A program made the position numbers and the translations under genes. A stretch of DNA of 13,124 nt from IMCC26207 sp044357715 (lineage in GTDB: Bacteria > Actinomycetota > Acidimicrobiia > Acidimicrobiales > Microtrichaceae): assembly GCA_044357715.1 (NCBI GenBank), contig JBIKPA010000064.1, positions 1-13,124 on the forward strand. The letters are read 5' to 3'. Shown piece after piece: positions 1 through 7,628 of this stretch (within the stretch, counting starts at the first letter, position 1; the number at the start of each line of letters is the position of its first letter). Below the pieces are notes generated by a model. It had not been told where the DNA came from. It saw nothing but the letters and a program-made list of their open reading frames with translations, and searched no databases.

Positions 1-378
1 CCGCTCCGCCTCTCGCTCATCGGCTTCGATTCGATGATCGACCTCTTCGGGGTTGGCCGTGTAGAAGTCAACGGCGAGACGGACCTGAGGGAGGGTGAGA
101 CCTGTCGTAGCAGCGACCGTGGCGAGACGCTTGTCGCCGCGCCCTCGGGCATGGCGGACGTCGCGGATCACCTCCCACACATCCGGACCACCAACGAGTG
201 CGGCACGGCGCCCGGTCGGCCCATTGCGGTAGACGACGCCGGCGAAACGACGAGTCGTGATGCCTTCGGAAAGCAGTGACGCGACGAGGGAGGTGGTTGA
301 GGTACCGGAAGCTGCTGCCTCCTGCTCAAGGCGTTCGAGGAGTTCCTCGGGCAACCGGAACGATGTGGGTCGAGCCAT
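1..378 (-). CDS. RHH/DUF433-like antitoxin-type protein, 3' end outside window
   Basis: The minus strand reads 126 codons from ATG at 378 to the window edge without a stop, so the protein is incomplete at its C-terminus. Residues 1-40 (MARPTSFRLPEELLERLEQE...) look like a ribbon-helix-helix DNA-binding domain. Residues 44-115 (FAGVVYRNGPTGRRAAL, PDVWEVIRDV, LPQVRLAVDFYTANPEEVD) match the pattern of the DUF433-like helix-turn-helix family used by many antitoxins. The Shine-Dalgarno GGCGGAG lies 6 bases before the ATG. In related loci the toxin, often a PIN or DUF5615 protein, follows directly; here it would lie left of the window. Function as the DNA-binding, autoregulating half of a toxin-antitoxin pair is inferred from domain type and from the inverted repeats just upstream. 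The partner is not visible. Confidence 0.8.
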   Translation of the reverse strand, partial: MARPTSFRLPEELLERLEQEAAASGTSTTSLVASLLSEGITTRRFAGVVYRNGPTGRRAALVGGPDVWEVIRDVRHARGRGDKRLATVAATTGLTLPQVRLAVDFYTANPEEVDHRIEADEREAER

Positions 379-393
379 GAGCGCTCCGCCTTC

Positions 394-419
394 TGTAGTG
401 CTAGTCAACTACAGTGTAG
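394..419 (-). promoter_or_regulatory. Overlapping inverted repeats, probable operator of the RHH gene
   Basis: TGTAGT (394-399) and ACTACA (408-413) form a perfect 6-bp inverted repeat with an 8-bp spacer. CTACA-g-TGTAG (409-419) forms a second palindrome sharing the middle arm, so three half-sites are arrayed. On the minus strand the right-hand part contains TACACT, a plausible -10, with GTGACA 19 bp upstream as a weak -35. Binding of the RHH protein here would block its own transcription. The repeats are seen directly; autoregulation is inferred from the habit of this protein class. Confidence 0.5.
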
Positions 420-588
420 CGCAATCGGTCGGGTTCCTGTCACTCGAACGCGGTCGGCTCGATAGCGCCGCAAGTCGGTGAGGGAGATTCGATACCTGTC
501 GGCTGTCGTTCGAAAACGTCGGGATCATGGGGCGGATGTCCGAAACCCTCAGAATCACAGGGCCGACGAACTTATGGCCCCCTCATGG

Positions 589-1716
589 TCAGGTGGGTTG
601 GGTCGACGCTCGTGGTGAGACGATCGTGGGGTCCGCGAACACCGGTGCGAACACCACGGTCGCAGCGCCGATGAGTCCGGCGTTGACGCCGAGAACTGAC
701 GGGACGACGGCGCAAGGCTGCCAGCGGGCGCCGAGCGTCGACGCTGCGAGCCTTTGGGCGACGTCGGACGCGAACGCGTCGCCAAGCGCGGCGAAAGTCC
801 CGCCCAGCACGATCGACTCAGGATCCAAGAGGTGCACCACGTTTCGCAGCGCCGTGGCGAGCGCCGCGGCAATTGTGGCCTCATCGCTGCACCGGTTCTT
901 CCCTGCGATGGTCTCGAGACAGCCACGGGCTCCGCAAGCGCAGCGAAGCCCGTGCGGATCGACGACGACGTGGCCGAGTTCGCCACCGAACCCGTGGGCG
1001 CCGCGGGCGAGGCGGCCGTCGATGACCACACCGGCCCCGACGCCAATGCCACCCGAGACATACACAAACGATGACAACCCCCGGGCGGCCCCGAGCCGCA
1101 GTTCGGCGACCGCCCCGAGGTTCGCCTCGTTATCGGCGGACACCACCATGCCCACCGGCAGCCGCAAGCGGGCAATCACGTCGGCAAGGTCGGCGTCGAA
1201 CCAATGAAGGTTCGGAGCAACATGCAGCCGACCTTCCGCGGCATCGACCAGACCGGGCAGCGAGAGCATCGCTCCAGCGCACTCGATCCCCAGAATGTCG
1301 GCCTCCGCCATCACCAACTCGGCAACCTTACGAAGGCGCGTGACAACCTGAGTGGTCGAGAGTTCACGGTTGTCACCATCGTGGCGATGCGTCGATCGGA
1401 CGGACCCGGACAGGTCCACCAGACATGCCGCCACGTGGTCCGCATCGATCTCGAGGCCGACGCCCCCGATCCGGCTCCCGCACACGGCGACATCGATGGC
1501 CGGGCGTCCGATCCCACCACCCCTAGGTGTGTCGAGCTCCACCACAAGCTCACGGTTCAAGAGGTCGGCGACAAGCGTCGACGCGGTCGCCTTCGTGAGG
1601 CCGAGCTCTTGGGCGAGCGCTGCCCGCGGGCGGGGGCCCTGACACGCGAGCTGGTCGAGCACCATCGACAGGTGGTACCTGCGGACGTCGCTACCGCCAT
1701 GTTCCGCTTGCCACAT
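589..1716 (-). CDS. ROK-family transcriptional repressor
   Basis: The 375-residue protein has an N-terminal winged helix (about 11-62: VRRYHLSMVL, RAALAQELGLTKATASTLV) followed by a ROK sugar-kinase fold. The ROK zinc signature is complete: GH at 248-249, nine residues, then C259-x-C261-G-x2-G-C266-x-E268. At the kinase active-site position the motif reads ADNEANLGA (194-202); sugar kinases usually have N-D-A-N there, so Glu197 replaces the catalytic Asp and kinase activity is unlikely. I chose ATG 1716 because family members begin about ten residues before the VRRxxL helix; a TTG at 1752 would add 12 residues but has no better ribosome site. No clear Shine-Dalgarno precedes 1716, so the mRNA may be leaderless. 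It is divergent from the GH3 gene, which it probably controls in response to a sugar. Confidence 0.88.
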   Translation of the reverse strand: MWQAEHGGSDVRRYHLSMVLDQLACQGPRPRAALAQELGLTKATASTLVADLLNRELVVELDTPRGGGIGRPAIDVAVCGSRIGGVGLEIDADHVAACLVDLSGSVRSTHRHDGDNRELSTTQVVTRLRKVAELVMAEADILGIECAGAMLSLPGLVDAAEGRLHVAPNLHWFDADLADVIARLRLPVGMVVSADNEANLGAVAELRLGAARGLSSFVYVSGGIGVGAGVVIDGRLARGAHGFGGELGHVVVDPHGLRCACGARGCLETIAGKNRCSDEATIAAALATALRNVVHLLDPESIVLGGTFAALGDAFASDVAQRLAASTLGARWQPCAVVPSVLGVNAGLIGAATVVFAPVFADPTIVSPRASTQPT

Positions 1717-1739
1717 AGTTAGTACAGTACCTAAACTAA
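1708..1739. promoter_or_regulatory. Shared ROK/GH3 control region: promoter and operator-like repeat
   Basis: On the plus strand TTGCCA (1708-1713) and TAAACT (1732-1737), 18 bp apart, form a reasonable promoter for the GH3 gene. The interrupted palindrome TTAGT (1719-1723) ... ACTAA (1735-1739) lies between and over these elements; a GTAC repeat (1722-1725 and 1728-1731) sits near its centre. Its A/T-rich outer arms fit the general style of ROK operators. A repressor bound here would cover the GH3 -10 region and the ROK start codon, giving joint control and autoregulation. The exact operator is inferred. Confidence 0.5.
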
Positions 1740-1813
1740 TTGGGGGCAACAACCGCGCCGACGTCTCGAGCGTCGCCTCGGGGAGCCCGCACCTTCGACA
1801 ACAGGAGCGTTAA

Positions 1814-3904
1814 ATGAGCACAAGTTGGGGTCGCGCCGCCGACATGCTGGCCGATGCGGGCGGAGATCCCGATCGTGCTGCCGACGCACTGGTCGAGCAG
1901 TTGAGCAACGCCGAGCTTGTGTCGATGCTCGCTGGGTCCCGTTCATTCTTCGTCGAGATGAAGGAGACATTCACGATCGGGTACAACTTCGTGCCGTACC
2001 CCGCAGCGAACGTCGACCGGCTGAACTTCCCCGGCGTCCGATTCGCTGACGGCCCACGCGGCATCGTCGTTGGCAACGCCACGGCGTTTCCGATCCCGAT
2101 GGCACGCGGTGCTACGTTCGATCCCGCCGCGGAACGAGCCGTCGGAGATGCCATTGGACGGGAAGGAATCGCCCTCGGGGCGAACCTCTTCGCTGGAATC
2201 TGCATCAACCTGCTTCGCCACCCCGCATGGGGTCGAGCCCAGGAATCGTATGGCGAAGACACGTTCCTTCTCGGCGAAATGGGGGCGGCGCTCACCGAAT
2301 CGGTCGGCCAGCACATGGCGACCTGCGTCAAACACTACGCGCTCAACAGCATGGAAAACTCGCGGTACATGGCCGACGTGTCCGTCGCCGAAGCCGATCT
2401 CCGCGACATCTATCTGCCGCATTTCAAGCGGTGCGTCGACGCTGGCGTGGACGCCGTCATGAGCTCCTACAACAAGGTGAACGGCGAATGGGCCGGCCAT
2501 TCCCGTCACCTACTCACCGAGATCCTGAAAGTCGACTGGGGCTTCAAGGGCTTTGTGATGACCGACTTCTTCCTCGGAGTTCGCGACATGGTTGAGGCGA
2601 TCCAGGGCGGCCAGGACCTCGAGATGCCGACGTCGTTGCGTACGCGCAAGGTGCCCAAGGCGCTCGCCCGGGGAGAACTGCAGATCGACCAAGTGCGCGA
2701 CTCCGTCCGTCGGACAACTGGCTCGATCTTTCGTGCCGCGGCGCGCACCGAATGTTCAGAGTCTCCGATCTCGGTGGTCAACAGCGACGCGCACCGGGAC
2801 CTGGCCCGACGCACCGCAATTGAGTCGTTCGTCCTTCTTGTCAACAACGACGTCGGCGAGTCTCCGGCGCTGCCGCTGCTGTCGCGCTCTTCGAGCGCTG
2901 ATGCATCCACGATTGCTCTGATCGGACAGCTGGCTGACGCAACGAACACCGGTGACCACGGTTCGAGTCAGGTGCGATCCCAGAAGGTCGTCACCGTGGC
3001 AGAAGCACTGCGCTCCTCCGCAGTTGATCACCGTTTCGAGCTGACCGAGTCGCTCACCGACGAGGTGTCCGCAGCAGCCCTTGCGGCTTCGAGTGTCGAC
3101 GCTGCTGTCGTTGTCGTCGGGTGTACCTGGCGCGACGAGGGCGAGTACGTCGGGGTCTACGGTGGCGACAGGAAACGCCTTCGACTCTCCGAGAAGCACG
3201 AACAGATCATCGAAGCCGTGGCTGCAGTGTGCCCTCGCACGATCGTGGTATTGGTGGGCGGCAGCGCCTTCATCACCGAGTCGTGGCGCCACCAGGTCGG
3301 GGCCATCCTCATGACGTGGTACTCGGGAGACGAAGGCGGCACCGCCATCAGTCAGGTCCTCCTCGGCACCGAATCCCCTGGCGGGCGACTTCCCAATACC
3401 TGGCCGATGAGTGACGCCCAGCTGCCGGAGTACCGGCGCTGGACCCGAAAGATCACCTATGGACCCCTCCACGGATACCGGATGTTCCACGCCACCGGCC
3501 GCCGACCAGCGTTCTGGTTCGGCGAGGGAATGTCCTACACAGAAATCACATGGGACGAGCCGGAACTTACCGGGACGAACAGCGACGCCGACTCACCGGA
3601 GGAACTGTCCACCGCGACCGTCTCGGTTCGAGTCTCGAATATCGGCGCACGGGCCGGAACGGAGGTCGTTCAGGTCTACCTGAACGTGGCACGGGGCACG
3701 CACCTGACTCCGCTCCCGACGTTGGCGGGCTTCGCCAAAACTCGACTCGACGCCGGAGCTTCGGCCATCGTCAGAATCGAACTGGATTCCGAACTCACCG
3801 ACTGTGCTCGACAACAGCAGTCTGACGGCATCGAGGAAGCTGGACGGGTGTGGATCGGACCCAGCGCAGACCCACGGCAGTTCATCGAATGCGGCCGCGT
3901 CTGA
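1814..3904 (+). CDS. Glycoside hydrolase family 3 beta-glycosidase
   Basis: This 696-residue protein has the full GH3 layout. The N-terminal barrel (about 30-310) carries DGPRG (79-83), WGRAQESYGED (139-149), KHYALNSMENSR (173-184) and the nucleophile motif GFVMTDF with Asp251. Most GH3 enzymes have SDW there, so TDF is a variant. The second domain (about 335-575) has GGDRKRLRLS (450-459), preceded by Glu442/Glu444, either of which may be the acid/base. A C-terminal fibronectin III-like domain covers about 600-665 (VSVRVSNIGARAG, LAGFAKTRL). AGGAG stands 6 bases before ATG 1814. There is no signal peptide, so it probably cleaves imported oligosaccharides or glycosides in the cytoplasm, releasing single sugars from the non-reducing end. 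Substrate (glucoside, xyloside or other) cannot be told. No transporter genes lie in view. The divergent ROK gene is the likely regulator. Confidence 0.92.
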   Translation: MSTSWGRAADMLADAGGDPDRAADALVEQLSNAELVSMLAGSRSFFVEMKETFTIGYNFVPYPAANVDRLNFPGVRFADGPRGIVVGNATAFPIPMARGATFDPAAERAVGDAIGREGIALGANLFAGICINLLRHPAWGRAQESYGEDTFLLGEMGAALTESVGQHMATCVKHYALNSMENSRYMADVSVAEADLRDIYLPHFKRCVDAGVDAVMSSYNKVNGEWAGHSRHLLTEILKVDWGFKGFVMTDFFLGVRDMVEAIQGGQDLEMPTSLRTRKVPKALARGELQIDQVRDSVRRTTGSIFRAAARTECSESPISVVNSDAHRDLARRTAIESFVLLVNNDVGESPALPLLSRSSSADASTIALIGQLADATNTGDHGSSQVRSQKVVTVAEALRSSAVDHRFELTESLTDEVSAAALAASSVDAAVVVVGCTWRDEGEYVGVYGGDRKRLRLSEKHEQIIEAVAAVCPRTIVVLVGGSAFITESWRHQVGAILMTWYSGDEGGTAISQVLLGTESPGGRLPNTWPMSDAQLPEYRRWTRKITYGPLHGYRMFHATGRRPAFWFGEGMSYTEITWDEPELTGTNSDADSPEELSTATVSVRVSNIGARAGTEVVQVYLNVARGTHLTPLPTLAGFAKTRLDAGASAIVRIELDSELTDCARQQQSDGIEEAGRVWIGPSADPRQFIECGRV

Positions 3905-3934
3905 CGCTAGAAGTGTTTCGATCACCAACGTCGA

Positions 3935-3948
3935 TGGCGTTAGCGCCA
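3935..3948. terminator. Short hairpin between convergent genes
   Basis: TGGCG-TTAG-CGCCA forms a 5-bp stem with a 4-base loop in the 48-bp gap between the converging GH3 and amidase stops. It lacks a T-tract, so it is at best a weak bidirectional terminator. Placement is the main argument. Confidence 0.3.
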
Positions 3949-3952
3949 ATTC

Positions 3953-5374
3953 CTAGAAGATCGTTCTCCACGGCGCAGCGGCCTCGAGTTCATAGGCAAG
4001 CTCGATGAGGAGTCGGTCCTGCCCATGCCGCGCCCAGAATTGCATTCCGACTGGCAGGTTGTTGACCTCGTCATAGCCCATCGGCAATGTGAGAGCCGGG
4101 CCGCCCGACGCATTCGCGACCGGAGTGAAGATCGCCCACTCCTGCATCCGCTCGAACACGACGCGCCCGGGTTGGTCCATCCCCATTTCACCCAACCTGA
4201 TCGCCGGATGTGCAAGGGTTGGGGACAGAATCATATCGATGCCAAGTTCGGTGAACTGATCCTCCATGTGTTGGCGGTAACCCGCCATTCGTCGAGCAAC
4301 TTTCGGCATCGACAGCAACTTTCTGGCCGTGATTCTCCCAGAGAGATAGCGGGTGAGGTCTGTCACCTTCGAGCGATCCATTCCACGGAAGGCAATAGGG
4401 CCGAAACGGTGGACCAGCATTGCGCCGAGCGCCCACGTGTCGATGAAGTCGTGGAGGAATTGGTCCGGGACCGGCACCTTGATCCACTTCACGGAATGTC
4501 CAAGGGCTTCGAGGAGGCTCGCAGTCTTCTCGAGTTCGCGTTGAGTGACGGAATCAGGGCGACGATTTCCAATGGATTCGTCCACTACCCCCACGTTGAG
4601 GCGGCGTTTCACGGGAGAGGTCACCAACCCAATCGGATCAAGCTTCGGGTTTCGGTAGTACTTCTCCGCCTCGGCATAGAAGTACGCAGTATCTCGGACT
4701 GAGCGCGTGATGACGCCCTCCATGGTGATGCCGCTGGGAGCGCCCTTGCTGAGAGCGCCGTACAGTATCCGGGCGTTCGTGGCTTTCAACCCGATAGCTC
4801 CGCAGCATGCTGCGGGAATTCGCGTCGATCCCCCACCATCTGCCGAATGAGCGATGGGCACTACGCCCGCCGCGACCAGTGCGCCTGCGCCGCCGGATGA
4901 CCCGCCGGCGGAGTGGGCACTGTTCCAAGGGTTGGTCGTGTCGGGTCGATAAGCGCGTGGAAACTCGGTCGAACAGGTGAAACCAAATTCTGGCATCGTA
5001 CTCTTGCCAAGGTTGACGAACCCTTGGGCCAGGATCTGGTCAACAATGGGATCGCTCTTGGTCTTGAGCTTCGTCTTCTCGAATGCTGCTGATCCGTGAT
5101 GGGTCTGCATTCCAGCGACGTCGACCATGTCTTTGAAGAACATTGGAATGCCGGAGAAGAAGCCGTTGTCTGGATGCTCGGCATCCGCAAGTGCTTGTTC
5201 GAATCGCTCACTGGCGATTGCGTTAATCGTCGGTTCAACGGCCTGTGCGCGTGCGACGGCCGCCGCTACCACCTCTTTGGGATGCACCGTGCCTTCTCTG
5301 ATCAACTCAGCGATGCCAACGGCATCGTGCTGACCCATCGCATCATCGGTAAAGGCGTGTACAGCTTCGGTCAT
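3953..5374 (-). CDS. Amidase-signature family hydrolase
   Basis: The 473-residue protein carries the whole Ser-cisSer-Lys triad of the amidase signature family: Lys81 in MFFKDMVDV, Ser159 in AGGSSGGAGA, and nucleophile Ser183 in GGGSTRIPAACCG. The 24-residue gap between the two serines is the same as in FAAH. The C-terminal region (PVANASGGPALTLP, LPVGMQFWARHGQDRLLIEL) is also typical. The family hydrolyses amide bonds of small amides, acyl-amides or cyclic oligomers such as 6-aminohexanoate dimers; the substrate here is not decidable. It has no signal peptide and is not next to gatC or gatB, so it is not the GatA transamidosome subunit. I start at ATG 5374 (MTEAVHAFTDD); the reading frame stays open to 5572 but the upstream residues are Arg-rich and overlap the TetR gene. 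AGAAAG is a weak ribosome site. It lies 103 bp downstream of the TetR gene on the same strand. Confidence 0.9.
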   Translation of the reverse strand: MTEAVHAFTDDAMGQHDAVGIAELIREGTVHPKEVVAAAVARAQAVEPTINAIASERFEQALADAEHPDNGFFSGIPMFFKDMVDVAGMQTHHGSAAFEKTKLKTKSDPIVDQILAQGFVNLGKSTMPEFGFTCSTEFPRAYRPDTTNPWNSAHSAGGSSGGAGALVAAGVVPIAHSADGGGSTRIPAACCGAIGLKATNARILYGALSKGAPSGITMEGVITRSVRDTAYFYAEAEKYYRNPKLDPIGLVTSPVKRRLNVGVVDESIGNRRPDSVTQRELEKTASLLEALGHSVKWIKVPVPDQFLHDFIDTWALGAMLVHRFGPIAFRGMDRSKVTDLTRYLSGRITARKLLSMPKVARRMAGYRQHMEDQFTELGIDMILSPTLAHPAIRLGEMGMDQPGRVVFERMQEWAIFTPVANASGGPALTLPMGYDEVNNLPVGMQFWARHGQDRLLIELAYELEAAAPWRTIF

Positions 5375-5477
5375 GTCAGTGCTTTCTGTGTTGTGCCGGT
5401 TTCGCACCGGTCGGTGGTCTCGTCTACCCAGCCGAGTGCGGTGCAATCGAAGGACCGGCGCCTCCCCGCGGACACGG

Positions 5478-6140
5478 TCACCCCGCCACCCCGTTCGAGT
5501 TGACCGCCGCACTCGCAAGCGCCAAATCGACCGCCACCCGGCGGACCGTGGCGAGCGTTTGTTCGACTTCACCCGGATCTATGCCGTGGAGGTCGGCCAA
5601 CGCCAGCCCTTGGAGCGCGTAGCCGACCAGCCCGACAATCGCATCGATCTGTCCCTCCTCGAGACTCAGGTCTTGCATGAGTTCGGCTGCGCCCGAGCGA
5701 GTCAGTGCGGCGGAGCGACGATCAGCCTCGCGCAGCATCGACGCTACCGCTGGGTCGGTACGCGCCGCCACCAAGATGTCGAACGAAGCCCGAATCCGGG
5801 GGTCCTGGTACACCGCCCACACGGCGTCCACCGCCCGCTCAATCCGCTCACGAGGATCCTCGACCGCCATCAGCGCCTCGAGGTGGGCAGCCTGAAGGTC
5901 GGCCACGTGCGCCGCCATCGCTACGGCGATCAACTCGTCCTTCCCTGCGAAATGATGAAACACCGACCCCTGCGACACTCCCGCCCCACGGGCAATCGCC
6001 GACACCGTCACACCATGCACGCCCACTTCACACAAGCGCTCCCGAGCGGAGGCAACCAAAGCAGCCCGTGTATCCGAACGCCGTTCCGCCTGTGACCGCC
6101 GACGCACCAAGGGACGCTCTGCCACCTTCTCGACCCTCAT
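5478..6140 (-). CDS. TetR-family transcriptional regulator
   Basis: The 220-residue protein has a classic TetR N-terminal helix-turn-helix at about 24-70: TRAALVASARERLCEVG, VTVSAIARGAGVSQGSVFHH and FAGKDELI. The remaining 150 residues are an all-helical ligand-binding and dimer domain with no recognisable ligand motif. ATG 6140 (MRVEKVAERPL) is chosen over upstream in-frame starts because those residues read across the operator. GACGGG is a weak ribosome site. The perfect palindrome at 6177-6198, 37 bp upstream, is its probable operator, implying autorepression. The amidase follows 103 bp downstream on the same strand and may be co-regulated, since I see no strong promoter in the gap, only a CCGGT/ACCGG hairpin (5396-5410). 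Confidence 0.9.
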   Translation of the reverse strand: MRVEKVAERPLVRRRSQAERRSDTRAALVASARERLCEVGVHGVTVSAIARGAGVSQGSVFHHFAGKDELIAVAMAAHVADLQAAHLEALMAVEDPRERIERAVDAVWAVYQDPRIRASFDILVAARTDPAVASMLREADRRSAALTRSGAAELMQDLSLEEGQIDAIVGLVGYALQGLALADLHGIDPGEVEQTLATVRRVAVDLALASAAVNSNGVAG

Positions 6141-6176
6141 TGCACCCGTCCCATCAATCCGATTCGGTTTCAGCTT

Positions 6177-6198
6177 ACATACTGAGCGCTCAGTATGT
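6177..6198. promoter_or_regulatory. Perfect 22-bp palindrome, probable TetR operator
   Basis: The half-site ACATACTGAGC (6177-6187) is followed directly by its exact reverse complement. Length, symmetry and the TGAGCGCTCA core fit TetR-family operators. It lies upstream of the TetR start at 6140 and would overlap that gene's promoter. The palindrome is seen directly; the assignment to this regulator is inferred from position. Confidence 0.75.
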
Positions 6199-6253
6199 TG
6201 TGGTGAGTCGGTAGGCGATACGCGCTGAGGCAGTCGATTCCGTCCCACGGGTC

Positions 6254-6328
6254 GCTCTCTAGGTGGCGGCACGGGTTCGAATCCCGTTGGGGGTACTCAA
6301 ACGAATCCCTTGCAATCGCAGGGGATTC
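6254..6328 (+). repeat. Left tRNA-Glu 3'-half remnant plus hairpin (att-like)
   Basis: The segment reads as a tRNA from the anticodon loop onward: CTCTC loop bases (6255-6259), 3' anticodon stem GGTGG (6262-6266), four-base variable region, T arm ACGGG-TTCGAAT-CCCGT (6271-6287), acceptor strand TGGGGGT (6288-6294) and discriminator A. Loop content, four-base variable region and acceptor sequence fit tRNA-Glu. There is no matching 5' half (no CCCCC acceptor strand or D arm in the preceding 70 bases), so it is not a functional tRNA. A hairpin, GAATCCCTTGC-AATC-GCAGGGGATTC, follows at 6303-6328 where a tRNA terminator would sit. From GCTCTC to the end of the acceptor it matches the right copy at 37 of 43 positions. 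Confidence 0.7.
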
Positions 6329-6477
6329 AGCGGCTTCTGGTAGCCGATGGCGCTGGACGTGCTTGAGTGCACGAGCCTTGACATGACCTCTTCTATCGTG
6401 AGGCCCCGCTGGATGGCGACATTGCGCTGGCTCGAGTCGGTCTTCGGGTGCGTCGGCGCGCTACGGCACAGAGGGCG
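6259..6477 (-). pseudogene. Tyrosine-integrase C-terminal remnant
   Basis: An open minus-strand frame of 72 codons lies between stops at 6478-6480 and 6259-6261 with no suitable start codon. The stretch AIQRGLTIEEVMSRLVHSS followed by TSSAIGYQK resembles the end of phage-type integrases, which commonly read like G-hT-hxEhM-xRLGHSS-xxAAhxYQ, the final Tyr being the nucleophile (here codon 6340-6342). The usual Gly of LGH is Val here. The upstream catalytic domain is absent. The frame then runs on through the hairpin and the tRNA-like repeat (ending PNGIRTRAAT). An integrase gene whose 3' end touches its att site is a usual island layout. Recognition rests on a short motif by eye. Confidence 0.5.
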
Positions 6478-6492
6478 CTATTGAGACGAGTG

Positions 6493-6504
6493 GCATAGCT
6501 ATGC
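6493..6504. promoter_or_regulatory. 12-bp perfect palindrome before the first lipoprotein gene
   Basis: GCATAGCTATGC is exactly self-complementary and lies 28 bp before the GTG start at 6533. TATGCT (6500-6505) inside it could act as a -10. It may be an operator overlapping a promoter, but no regulator gene in the window is tied to it. Confidence 0.3.
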
Positions 6505-6532
6505 TCGCGTTGTTCCGGTCAGGGGAGGAATC

Positions 6533-7594
6533 GTGCACGGACGCAGAGTGGTTCTGGTTGCTGTGCTGCTGTGCACCGCTTTGGCTTGTGTCGCCGCGGC
6601 GTGTGGGCAAAGCGAACAAGTGAAGGCCGTAGCCCCCTCAGTAGAGGCTGGCCCGTTGCCGTTCATGATCGGCTTGGGGAACTTCTCCGGGGCGTCCTTC
6701 AATGAAGGCCTAGCGTTTCTGAACATCGCTGTCTTCTCTGACGCCAAGCTGTCATCGATAGGCGCTGTACTCCGCCCAGATGGCACTTGGGTCGAGCTCC
6801 CCGCCTCGCCGCTGGGCCTGACGGGCGGTATGCGCCTCGGCGCCACCGAAGATGGCCATCTCCTTCTAGCGGCAAATGACTGTAGCGATGCCTGTTCCAC
6901 CGGCTTACTGCGCTTCTATGAGTTGAGCAGTGACGGGGCAGACTGGGTTGAAGTGGGAGGCTCCGTCAAACTCACTGGTGGAGAGACAGGCATTTCAGAC
7001 ATCGCCGGATCGGGCGGCACCGTATTCGCGACAGAGTTCGGAAACTACACGTTGGTAGGTGACGAGATTGTCAACGTGCCCTTCACCCCTGACAGGGCCC
7101 TCGGTTCTTCGGCAGTGTGCTCCTCGGATGCTTACATGTTCGCAATTCAATCGACTGCCCAAGGTCTAGATAAACCGATTGCCGGTCCTATTCAGGAGAC
7201 CCTCGGCTCAGCTTGGACAATGAAGCGTTCGTCCTGGGAGTGGACTCCCGCTGCCCTACCGCCGGATCGACCAGACGTGGTCGGACGCGGGGTCTGCACT
7301 CCCACCGGGGTGATCTTCCTGGCAGGCGGCGTCGAGTACGACTACTCATTCGACGATGCTACGTGGACGACCGTCGACACGGGCACTGAATGGTCAATAT
7401 TCGGCGCAGGGCACGCATCAGCTACTGGCTCCGACGGCGAGCTCTATGCGGTTCTGGACTCAGGCACTGTCGGCATCCGACGCTCACCTGGTCGATGGGA
7501 GGACACAGGCGTGGCTGCAGATGCCGTGTACCGGCTCGGTGACGGTCTAGTTGGAATGCAGCGGGGCGCAGCTTTGCCGGTCACGCTGCCGTGA
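6533..7594 (+). CDS. Secreted lipoprotein with propeller-like repeats (copy 1)
   Basis: The 353-residue product starts at GTG 6533 behind a strong GGGGAGGA ribosome site. An n-region HGRR, hydrophobic segment 6-20 and lipobox ending AAAC24-G predict a lipid-anchored exported protein; Cys19 is a second possible site. I do not recognise a named family. The mature part shows about six repeats that each end with a Gly/Asp-rich turn and a Trp or hydrophobic strand: RPDGTWVELP, SSDGADWVEV, LVGDEIVNVP, KRSSWEWTPAALP, SFDDATWTTV and SPGRWEDTGV. This spacing is what beta-propeller blades look like. The paired cysteines DCSDAC (about 117-122) may form a disulfide. It is a paralogue of the gene at 7813, sharing the order of repeats and the motifs N/A-DCS and VC-x4-G-x3-AGG. 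A sensing or binding role at the cell surface is only a guess. Confidence 0.75.
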   Translation: MHGRRVVLVAVLLCTALACVAAACGQSEQVKAVAPSVEAGPLPFMIGLGNFSGASFNEGLAFLNIAVFSDAKLSSIGAVLRPDGTWVELPASPLGLTGGMRLGATEDGHLLLAANDCSDACSTGLLRFYELSSDGADWVEVGGSVKLTGGETGISDIAGSGGTVFATEFGNYTLVGDEIVNVPFTPDRALGSSAVCSSDAYMFAIQSTAQGLDKPIAGPIQETLGSAWTMKRSSWEWTPAALPPDRPDVVGRGVCTPTGVIFLAGGVEYDYSFDDATWTTVDTGTEWSIFGAGHASATGSDGELYAVLDSGTVGIRRSPGRWEDTGVAADAVYRLGDGLVGMQRGAALPVTLP

Positions 7595-7628
7595 TCTTCG
7601 CCTGGACGATGAACGAGAGGGAGGCAAC

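Noticed and set aside
527..1722. Long plus-strand and minus-strand frames overlapping the ROK gene
   Set aside because: They are out-of-frame shadows of a high-GC gene with full ROK motifs on the minus strand.
1717..1752. TTG 1752 as start of the ROK gene
   Set aside because: It would place the first residues over the operator and add 12 residues absent from the usual winged-helix start; no ribosome site.
5396..5410. CCGGT/ACCGG hairpin before the amidase start as riboswitch or terminator
   Set aside because: A 5-bp stem alone, without T-tract or conserved context, is not sufficient.
5375..5572. N-terminal extension of the amidase
   Set aside because: The frame is open but Arg-rich, unlike the family, and overlaps the end of the TetR gene; ATG 5374 fits relatives.
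6254..6296. Complete tRNA gene at the left repeat
   Set aside because: T arm and acceptor 3' strand are good but no 5' acceptor strand, D arm or 5' anticodon stem exists upstream.
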